From Schistocephalus solidus (Eukaryota; Platyhelminthes; Cestoda; Diphyllobothriidea; Diphyllobothriidae), in NCBI GenBank assembly GCA_017591395.1, contig WEDG01011418.1:1-64000 (forward strand): a DNA stretch of 64,000 bases, written 5' to 3'. Positions within the stretch are counted from its first letter, which is position 1; every line of letters begins with the position of its first letter. Positions 56,255 to 64,000 of the stretch are shown in pieces. The notes beneath the pieces were generated by a model. The model was not told the origin of the DNA and made no database searches. It was given only the letters and a program-made list of their open reading frames with translations. The position numbers were made by a program, and so were the translations under genes.

Positions 56255-56342
56255 ACCACCGGAGGCTAAGCCACATCAGTACACACTACCTACACCAATA
56301 CATAGACAAAACCCTCACAATCATCATAATTTACCTGATAAA

Positions 56343-57110
56343 ATCACGGTTTCCTAGAAACCGTGGATTGGAAGGCTGCCAATCTGTCGCTTACACCAGA
56401 CCACGCCGTCGGGTGTCGAGTGTGTGTCGAGTGGCCGACCAGTGGACGTAGAGTCAGACGGTGATGGCTGCTCCATATCCCCTGAGTTAGTGGATCCTGG
56501 TGTGTTCGTTATGGGGGCCAGGTTGTGCTGTGGCGCGCGAAGACGGGTACGCCGACCCGTCAGCCAATGCGTCCACTCCCACATCAGACAACCGACTGGC
56601 TCGGATGGTGGTCTGATTGTTGTGGTGGGGGAGAGAGTGAGAATGACGGCTCAGCGCATTTTCGTCACTATAAACAATCTGACGCGCTTGAAACTATCAC
56701 GGTGCGCTAAAAGTCGTGGCTCGGAAGGTTGTTAACTGACGGGATAACTCGGACCGCATGGTCACCCCAATGCGTGTTTTGTGTGGAGTGACTGAGTGGT
56801 GGACTGAGAGTCAGGCTGCAATGCTCCTTCTTAATGTGGCCTTTATGGCACTCCCACCCCGTGGGATCTGAGTCAGGTGTGGTGGTACACCCAGGGTTGG
56901 CTCCGGCCGCGCCATATAACTGCGCCCTCTCCCATCGCCGGGCTTCTTGACTTTGTCTTGACACCGGGCTCAGGTGGGGGAGGAGAAGAGATTGCGGTTA
57001 CTGCAGCGTAAGGCTACTATCACTTAAAACTAATTCACGTGCCAGTCACCGTCCCTGCACCACCTGGCGGGGAGCATACGTTGGACCTCATCGAAATCGA
57101 CGGTTGATTT
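56343..57110 (-). repeat. Hairpin-repeat family, tandem dimer, reverse copy (3' flank of copy A)
   Basis: The reverse complement of the unit at 42129-42909. The hairpin CACGGTTTC-CTA-GAAACCGTG at 56345-56365 adjoins the 3' end of copy A. The internal CACGGTGCGC...TCGTGG hairpin is at about 56697-56722. The repeat start (ATCGAAATCGACGG) at about 57088-57103 adjoins the 3' end of copy C. Confidence 0.88.
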
Positions 57111-57288
57111 GTGTGTCTGTATTGGTGAAGGAAGTGTGCGTTGAGGTGGCTTAGCCTCAGTTGGTCTGCCGCAGGTTGTCGTGAAGGCGCATGTGTCCTG
57201 ATAGAGCCATGCGGTGTGTTAATGTGCGGGAGCAGAGAGGGCAGTGAAGGCAGGCGCGTCAACTTGATGTCGGAGCCCCAGGCCCTGT

Positions 57289-57950
57289 TTAGCCAGTCTC
57301 CGTGCGATGGATTAGCATGTGACTGACCAGGCCGATGCGTGAGTTGAAGTTGCAGGCACAGTGTGGGCGGGAGAAATTGGGAGGGGCTAGGGGGATTTCG
57401 TTCATGGTAGTGGGGATGGCAGTACCGGAAAAAATGTTAGGAGAGGAGGGTGTGCATGAATTATTGGTGTTCTTGGCATTGCAGTGAATTCCGCTGTCAT
57501 GGATGACCATATGACCGAATAGACCCATGCGATGAGTGAATGCGCGAGGACAATGAGGGCAGTAGAGGCGGCGATCTGTGCTGTGGGTTGGTGCTCCAGG
57601 AACTTTTTCACCAGTCTTTGTACTATGGATTCGCAAGTGAACGACCAGACCGATGCGTGAACTGAAGATGCGGTCACAATGAGGTAAGTTTAGAGGAGAG
57701 TCAACATCGCTGGTGGTGTTTGCGGTGGTGGGGTTAACAGGTGATGAGTATTGCGATGTGGTCTCTATGATGCTGGGAGAAATGGAATTGATGCCAGGAG
57801 TGAGGGTGGGGCAGTCTGAAGGAGGGTTGTCAGAATTTGACGTAGAAATTGGAATTGTCGGATTTTTGGTTCATTGCGTCCGAATATGTCCGACCAGGCC
57901 GATTCAGTCATGGAAATTGCGTTTACAGCGGAGACATGTTAGAAAGGGTA
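57289..57950 (-). pseudogene. Copy C zinc-finger region
   Basis: The reverse strand encodes LRCKRNFHD-stop-IGLVGHIR (finger 1), [21 protein letters not shown] (finger 2, first Cys lost), CPHCPRAFTHRMGLFGHMVI-H (finger 3), and RPHCACNFNSRIGLVSHMLI-H (finger 4, first Cys lost). A fifth, decayed finger lies at about 57.18-57.25 kb. The linker between fingers 1 and 2 is open in one frame, unlike copies A and B. Confidence 0.85.
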
Positions 57951-59930
57951 GGTGCGAGGCGCTTGTGACTTTCGTGCCACTCTTTTGGTTTTGGTGGCGC
58001 CGATCCGGCCGGTTTCGTTGATTACTGTACCTGTCTTCACTGTCCTCCTCCAGGCCGGTCGGTTCCGGGCGAGGTCCTACCATGTCACCGGGTTGATCTG
58101 CAGTTGCTTTAGGGAGGTCTTCAGAGTGTCCTTTTAGTGTCGTACTTGACCCCCTTGTCAACGAATACCCGTGGTGAAATCTACATAGAAGAGTTGTTTG
58201 CCGGCCATCCTCACAAGGTGGTCGCTCGAGCGCGTGTGCAGTTATTTCAGCTGAGCGCAGATGCAGAGGAGGCCTGTTCGCTCCAACATTTCCCTCTCCG
58301 GGATCCTGTCTTGCCATCTCAGCTTTAGTATTCTGCAGAGGCAGTTGAAGTGGATGTGGTTGAGCTTCCGCGCCTGCTGTTTGTAGATCGCCCAATTCTC
58401 CGCTCCAAACAGCAGCGTCAGCAAGATGATAACTTTGTACATCTTGAGTTTGGTGCTGAGATGGAGACCATATCGCTTGGCTGACTTTGGTGATCCGATG
58501 GGCGATCTCATTGTCGACTTTGGGTCTGCGGGTGAGATTGCTGCCCAGGTACGTGAAGGTATCCACAGATTTCAGTTGGGCGCCATTGACATTGATGTGA
58601 GCTGCGGTGTTAGTGGTATTGGGTGGCGGCTGATGCAGCACCAAAGTTTTCTTAGTGTTGATGCGAAGTCCGCAGTTGTCACAGTTGGCAGCGAAGAGGT
58701 CCATGCTTCTTTGCATTTCCTCTTCTGTCGTTGCATTAAGTGTGCATTAATCAGCGAAGAGATGTTCGTGGATGGTGGCTGTGGAGACACGCGAGCGGAA
58801 GTGCATCCGACGTTGGTTGAGGAGTCGGCCGTCCATCCGGTAGGCGATGTGGATCCCGGGGCGTTCGTCACGGTAGGCGTCCATTAGCATGGCAGAGAAC
58901 ATGAGACTTAAGAGAGTAGGTGCAAGGACGCAGCCCTGCTTCACTCCGTTGGCCAATGCGAATGCTTCGAATACTGTCCCGTTGTCAGTAACGCGCGCCA
59001 TCATCCCGTCGTGAAGCTGACGCACCATATGCGTGAATCGTTAGGACAGCCGTGTTTCTGCATGATTTTGCACAGCCTGTCGCGATTCACCATATCAGGT
59101 CCTCGAAAGGTAGTGTAGAGGTGAGTCTGCATCTCCTTGCACTTCTTTTGCAGCCGGCGAGCGGCGAAGATCATGTTGATTGTTCCTCGGCGTCTTCGGA
59201 AGATACATTGGCTTTCAGTGAGCCGTCCTTGTTCCAGGTGAGCATTCAGAAGATTGAGGAGAGTGCGGGCGAAGATATTTCCGGTGATGTTCAGCAACGA
59301 GCTGCCTCTTTGGTTGTTGCAGAGGAGGCGTTTTTCCTTCTTCTTGTAGAGGTGGACAATGGTGGCGTCTTTGAAATCCTGAGAGACTTGTCCTTGGTGA
59401 CACATCTCCTGGAATAGCACTGTGAGTCGATTCATCAGTTGGGGTCCACCATGCTTGTAAACCTTAGCAGGGATCGCGTCCGAGCCAGGTAATTTCCCGT
59501 TGGAGAGTTGATACACGGCTCTGCTGGTTTCTTTGAGAGAGAGAGAGAGAGAGAGAGCGGGAGATCAAGGTTGGAGTTGATTTCCCCTTCAGGCAGTCGA
59601 TAAATGGCGGCGTCGGAGAGAGTGGAGGGCTGGTTGAGAACGCTTTGGAAATTTTCCACCCATCGCGTCAGGATTTGCGTCTTCTCAGTGAACAGTATCC
59701 TTCTGTCGGCGCTAAGAAGAGGGGCGGCGCCTTTGACGGGAGGTAGATAGCCTTGGTCGCGGTGAAGAATTCTTCCATTCGTTTCAGTCCGCATACCCTT
59801 GGATTTCCTCGGCATTCTCCATCTCCCGCAGCCGTTGCTGTACAAGTCGGCAAATTCGGTAAAAGACTGTCTTGTTTGCAGCGGTTGGGCTGTTGACGTA
59901 TGCTGTGTGCAACTGGTTCTTCTCGGCAAG
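57951..59930 (-). pseudogene. Copy C reverse transcriptase and C-terminal domain
   Basis: Reverse-strand segments include KLPGSDAIPAKVYKHGGPQL, DFKDATIVHLYKKKEKRLLC, NGVKQGCVLAPTLLSLMFSA and EHLFAD-stop, where the second catalytic Asp codon is TAA. INTKKTLVLHQPPPNTTNTA and [14 protein letters not shown] follow. The conserved VDLTKAFD block is damaged (FRGPDMVNRD). A (GA)n run at 59533-59557 has inserted a Leu-Ser repeat ahead of the first block. Confidence 0.85.
59533..59557. repeat. (GA)n microsatellite inside the copy C coding region
   Basis: An uninterrupted GA run of about 12 units, read as LSLSLSLS on the coding strand. Copies A and B have no such run at the homologous position (copy A has [11 protein letters not shown]). 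Confidence 0.9.
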
Positions 59931-60970
59931 CAGAGCGTTTATGGCTGCGCCATTGTCATCGAACCAGTCTTGGTACTGACGTTGTGCGCGGCCGAGGGCA
60001 TCCAGGGCGGTGGATTGGACGGTGTCCCTCAGCTGGCACCAGCGGTTCTTCACGGAGGTGTCAAGGTTGGCAACGGGAGGCTTAGCTAGCCGGTTGATCA
60101 GTTCGTTACTGAGCTGGAGATGGTTAACAGGCCCATTCTGCAAAACAGTATTCAACTTACCTGATGGTCACTTAGCTTAGGGTCTCCTGCTTGGTTGCAG
60201 ACGAAGCCTTATCTTGGAGATGACGAGGTGTAGATCCGTCCATCCGTCGGCACCGATGATCGCTTTTGACATCAGCACGTCCTGTTAATCTCGCCTCCGG
60301 ACGAGGATATATTCCAGAAGGTGCCAGTTTCTCTACCAAGGGTGCACCCAGGTCACCCTTTGCCGCATCAGGAGGTGGAAGAATGTGTTGGTCAGGATCA
60401 GGCTATGTTTGGCGCAGGTTTGTAGGAGAAGAAGATCGTTGTCATTGAAGCGAGCGAGACCATGGGGACCCAGCACGCATGTCCCGACGCGGTTGCTTAC
60501 GTCACCAAGGACAATTAATTTAACCGCCTTCGCCACAGTCGTCAGGAAACCGTTTAGATCCTGGTAGGATTGTACCTTTTCTCGTCGGAGCTCTTCAGTG
60601 GGGGTGCGCAGGTGCTGATGATGGTGGCGAGCTTGTCTCCATGGAGAGGCAGGTGGAGGCTAATCAGGCGATCGTTGATGCCCTGTGGAAAACAGGGCAG
60701 ACGTCCAACGATGTCCCTCCGGATAGCAAAGGCGACACCAGCATCGCATCACTCTGCCTTTGGCCGGCCGTTCCAGAAAAAGTTGTAGTCGACACCATCT
60801 CCTCCAGCTGACCCAGCTCGGAGAATCAGGTTTAGCTGAGAGCAGCAATATCTACCTTGTAGCGCGCTAGTTCGCTAGCGAATAGCGCCGTCCTCAATTC
60901 CGGTTAGTTGCTCCTGGGATTGTCTAAAAGGGATCAAACATTCCAGGCTGCTAGAGTGAACAAGTTCACT
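59931..60970 (-). pseudogene. Copy C endonuclease and linker
   Basis: The reverse strand encodes [33 protein letters not shown] shadows, [20 protein letters not shown] (catalytic GDFN altered to GDVSN), [20 protein letters not shown], and the linker LQLSNELINRLAKPPVANLD with WCQLRDTVQSTALDALGRAQ. Frameshifts and missing blocks disable it. Confidence 0.8.
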
Positions 60971-61296
60971 CGAGCAGTCCGCGGGGTACCCCGGAGGGCA
61001 CGGTCGGGGGATTGGGAGAGTATTTGTTGATATTTCGACCACATGAAATTGCAGTCTGCTAGCCATGGTCTGCTACAGCTGTCGTGAGACCCAACATTTG
61101 GTTAGGGCACCTTTTCTAGCCCGCTCCCCCTCGAGAGGGTTAGCAGTACTGTCTCTAAATATGGCTGCTTAGTCATCGAAGGTGGTTACAAAACTCCACG
61201 ACGGGTCACGATTTGGGTTAGCGAGAGAACGCCCGATTAGCCTGAACCGCCTACGTGATTGCAGTTCACCCTCGCTGTGGGACTATTTCCATCGTG

Positions 61297-61450
61297 GGGA
61301 GGAAAAAAGGGTGGGGAGCGAGGGAGAAGGGAAGAAGTAAGAGTAAAGAAGAGGAGGAAAGAAGGGTGAGAGGGGGGAAGAGTAAAAGTAGGAGGGGAGA
61401 GGGGAGGACAGGGAGGACGGGAGAGGGGGAAGGGCAGGGGAAGGGAGCAG
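61297..61450. repeat. Polypurine expansion in the copy C 5' region
   Basis: About 155 bp almost all purine on the + strand (pyrimidine on the element's coding strand). At the homologous place, copy A has only a short CTTCCCACCTCCCCCCTCTC. The expansion is specific to copy C. Confidence 0.85.
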
Positions 61451-61689
61451 ACGTACCGGGTGTGAAGACGCACACAACACCGGAGACCTTCGCCTGGTTT
61501 AGCCCGCCGGTCGTGGTGGTTGCCCGTGGTGTGGCCGCTGGGAAGTACCCAGCTGCGAGGAGACACAGGTGAGAGTTGGGTACCAGCTAGAGGCGGCCAC
61601 ATGAACATTCACCACCTATACGAGACAAAGGAAGCGACCAAATACGACCTGTGTTATGTTAACCCTACCTAGTACCCCCTCACGATAAA

Positions 61690-61800
61690 CAGTCCGACGC
61701 GCTTGAAAATATCACGATGCGCTAAAAGCCATCGCTTGGAAGGTTGCCAACTGATGGGATAACTCGGACCACGTGGTCAGCCTACTGTATGTTTTTTGTG
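61690..61800 (-). repeat. Hairpin-repeat fragment (5' flank of copy C)
   Basis: On the reverse strand the order is GGCAACCTTCCAAGCGATGG, TTTTAGCGCATCGTGAT, TTTCAAGCGCGTCGGACTGT. This is the junction of the first and second monomers, in the same orientation as the copy C coding strand, as at the 5' side of copy A. Confidence 0.75.
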
Positions 61801-61804
61801 GGTC

Positions 61805-62700
61805 GGGTGCTTTACCCTAAACCTAATTCAAATCCTAACCTTAACCCTAACATTAAAAAAAACAAGCCCTAACCATAACCGGAAACTGAAGCCCAACCAT
61901 AACCCTAAACCTAACAACAAACCTTAAAGTAAACGCAAACGAAACGGTAACTTCAACCTTAAACCTAACCGTATGCTTTAACCTTAACGCAACCTTAACC
62001 CTAACACTAACCATGACCCTAAACACAACGGGAACTTACCCTTAACTTAAATTAAATTCTTACACTAACTCTCACCTCAATTTTAAACATAACCCTAAAT
62101 AAAGCCCCAAAACTAACCCGAAACCTAAGCCTTAACTTATCCCTAACCCTCAACTTATCCCTAACCCTCAACTTATCCCTAACCCTAGCAGTAACCCTAA
62201 TACGTACCCTAACGCTAACCGAAACCTTTACCCGTACCCTAAACTTAACCATTGACCTAACCTAACCTTTGCCTTAAAGCCAACACGAACATAACTCCTA
62301 AGGCTAACCCTCACCCTAACTGTTACTTTAACCTTAAAACTAACCCTAACCCTAACCCTAACCCTAACCCAAAGCCTAACTATAAACCTTACCCCAACCG
62401 TAACCGTTAACCCAAACCGTAGCCCTAGCATCAGCGGTGAAATAAACCCTAAGCAGAACAGAAATGACACCCCTGATCACAAGCTGAAGACCAAAACCGA
62501 AGCTGAAGCTTTAACTTACCGCAATAATAAAAGTATACGGAAGCCAAAAATTGTAATCATGAAAGCCTTACCATGAAAACACATCGAACTCTAATCGTAT
62601 TAATTAAACTAACCCTATAACCAACCCTAAGGCCAAGAAAACATGAAACCAACTTAAACCTTAAAACCAAAACTAACCTAAATCCTTACCTTACAAGTAA
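61805..62700. repeat. Degenerate CCCTAA (telomere-type) repeats
   Basis: About 0.9 kb of CCCTAA-like hexamers with many variants (CCTTAA, CCGAAA, CCATAA). A core of five near-perfect units lies at about 62341-62370. Three 18-bp higher-order units (AACTTATCCCTAACCCTC) start at 62134, 62152 and 62170. TTAGGG is the common flatworm and animal telomere repeat. Val/Arg-rich frames on the reverse strand are artefacts. Confidence 0.9.
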
Positions 62701-62811
62701 ACTGAATGCACAATTTGCACAAATCCCAACGACTGAAACAGGTTGAAACACAAGTTTTCCAAATGAAAAAAATAATTTGGGGAAAAAGGTCGGAAGAAGA
62801 ATAAGTAAAAG

Positions 62812-64000
62812 CATCCCACAGACCATGTAATGCGCAACCATATTAAAACGAAAACTTCCTTTGACAACCACACCAAAACACTGTTCCAAACCTCTACTTC
62901 CCCACGAAAATAAGAACACTATCGAAGTTAGAGTAACGCGTGACCGGACTTAAAAGAAGACATTCAGAGGACTGACGTAGAGTAAACTTTAGCATGCAAT
63001 TTCACCGTTCAAAGCGACTGAGCTTGAGAAAAGGCAGCTGTTATCGGGTTTTGGAGCATTATGTCCGGAAAAGGGAATAGACGGAAAGAAGAGAGTCACA
63101 AAGGAGCGGGGATAGTAAAGAGCATCCCACAAGCCATCCAAAGCCTAAAAACTGCAAGAAAGGCCCCCACCCTAAATCCCATTGAAACGGAGACCCTGTT
63201 CCAACCTCTAACACCCCATGAAATGAGGAATACTAGGCAAGCGATACGAACGCAATACCCAACATGACAGAAGGTAGCCAAAGGACAGTTGCAGTGTAAG
63301 CGTAAACATACAATGGCACTTGGCCAAGCCCCAAGGCTTAGGTAAAGGAAGCCGTTATCAGTTTACCAAACATAACGGCGGGAGGAGGGTAAGAGAGGGG
63401 AAAGGGGAGGGTTGAGACAAAGTGGTAGGTAGGGGCACCCCAGAAGCCCTTCAACGCATAACCACTGCAAACATACCCCACCCCACTAAGAGTCCCTCTA
63501 AATCCACATGGAAATAAAGACGTTATCCCAACTTCTACTCCCCCCCCGCAGGACATGGAAAGCAAGCTTATCGAGCAGACCGTATAACGGCATGCCATAG
63601 CGGGAAGGCAACCGACAGCTGCACCAACCCTACCCGCATTAAATGCCCTAGCTACAAACCTCAAAAGTCTCACTGGCACATGAACCTAACCAAATATGGC
63701 TGAATGCATGACTGCACAGCACAGCAGGCAGCAAACTGCTGGGAAAGGAGCCTCCAACTCAACATGTAAGCAAAGAAGACCCCCTACGCCTTCGCCACAG
63801 CCTAGGTCCCCTCTAACCTACCACGCAAACAAGTAAGGCCACATGCATCACGGTATTTCGTAGGGGATAGACAAGCAGAAGCTGCATCAAGCGCACCCGT
63901 AAGCAGTACCCCTGTTCCAAATACCCGACTCCCTCGACGAAACATTACCTAACCAAGCCCGACCGAATGCACGGCTGTGCAGCACAGCAGACAGCCGACT
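62812..64000 (+). repeat. Diverged tandem array of about 310 bp per unit
   Basis: Recurring blocks recur at near-constant spacing. AGCATCCCACAGACC (62812), AGCATCCCACAAGCC (63121) and GGCACCCCAGAAGCC (63436) open successive units. Each is followed 60-90 bp later by a CTGTTCCAA/TATCCCAA + CTCTA/TTCTA + CCCC + ATGAAA/ATGGAAA-type block. The ends of units three and four share CTAACCAA ... GAATGCA ... GCACAGCACAGCAG (63688-63715; 63951-63990). No gene is supported in this stretch. Confidence 0.65.

Larger units (their letters stand above)
51776..56342 (+). mobile_element. Zinc-finger non-LTR retrotransposon copy A (near full length, disabled)
   Basis: The order is a 5' untranslated region (51776-52379), endonuclease (52380-53200), linker and reverse transcriptase (53200-54690), C-terminal domain (54702-55440), and five C2H2-type fingers (55460-56254). 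Three frame changes and one internal TAA disable it. Catalytic residues are intact: [10 protein letters not shown] and the box LLFADDFAFN. The order of endonuclease then reverse transcriptase is that of APE-type non-LTR elements; fingers at the C-terminus are unusual, since related elements usually carry them before the reverse transcriptase. The element is bracketed by inverted copies of the hairpin repeat. Confidence 0.9.
57112..61690 (-). mobile_element. Zinc-finger non-LTR element copy C (near full length, older, diverged)
   Basis: The reverse-strand element has its 3' end at about 57112 and its 5' end at about 61690 (TGAGGGGGTACTAGGTAGGG). All parts are present in order: 5' region, endonuclease, linker, reverse transcriptase, C-terminal domain and zinc fingers. 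Many frameshifts and stops. The catalytic box reads FAD-stop. A GA microsatellite interrupts the reverse transcriptase, and a polypyrimidine block has expanded in the 5' region. It lacks the stop and the deletion shared by A and B, so it belongs to a different or older lineage. Confidence 0.88.

Noticed and set aside
51110..57110. A cut-and-paste DNA transposon with terminal inverted repeats
   Set aside because: The inverted flanks are real, but no transposase is encoded between them; the interior is an endonuclease/reverse-transcriptase element. The flanks are reported as a finding instead.
62052..62470. Reverse frames with VRVRVR-type repeats
   Set aside because: They are translations of degenerate telomere repeats.

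Overview
The window looks like eukaryotic, intron-containing, repeat-laden flatworm DNA, most likely from a diphyllobothriid-type tapeworm. The grounds are sparse, intron-split genes, degenerate CCCTAA telomere-type repeats, Penelope-like, CR1-like and Gypsy elements, and several copies of an endonuclease/reverse-transcriptase element with a C-terminal tail of C2H2 zinc fingers that I associate with tapeworm gene sets. The species call is inference; no database could be searched.

Only two host genes can be supported. (1) On the + strand, exons at 2391-2653 and 5642-5861 join in phase to form one complete PDZ domain of the MAGI type (membrane-associated guanylate kinase with WW and PDZ domains). 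A phase-compatible possible last exon lies at 8723-8997. The gene starts left of the window or in unrecognised exons. (2) On the - strand, three exons (34789-34323, 29733-29586, 25126-23342) join in phase into a protein of about 799 residues with a complete C3HC4 RING finger, a TRAF-like zinc finger and a long disordered tail: a putative E3 ubiquitin ligase. Its RING is split by a 4.6 kb intron and is invisible in any single reading frame.

Most of the rest is mobile or repetitive DNA. 1-1070 is a polypyrimidine tract; 3.4-4.8 kb holds an antisense endonuclease fragment; 10-14.6 kb holds Penelope-like and Gypsy remnants; 14.8-22 kb holds trinucleotide microsatellites and two CR1-like copies, one with a 14-bp target-site duplication. 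The RING-gene introns (25.1-34.3 kb) contain tRNA-derived SINE-like copies and a foldback with arms of about 296 bp. At 36.9-39.5 kb a Penelope-like element is split by an antisense CR1-like copy.

42.1-61.8 kb is dominated by copies of the zinc-finger non-LTR element (called A, B, C, D and E here), associated with a roughly 750-bp tandem-dimer repeat. That repeat flanks copy A as inverted repeats and ends in a hairpin whose stem shows compensatory changes. From 61.8 kb to the end lie degenerate telomere-like repeats followed by a diverged tandem array of about 310 bp per unit. None of the transposon copies is an intact open reading frame.
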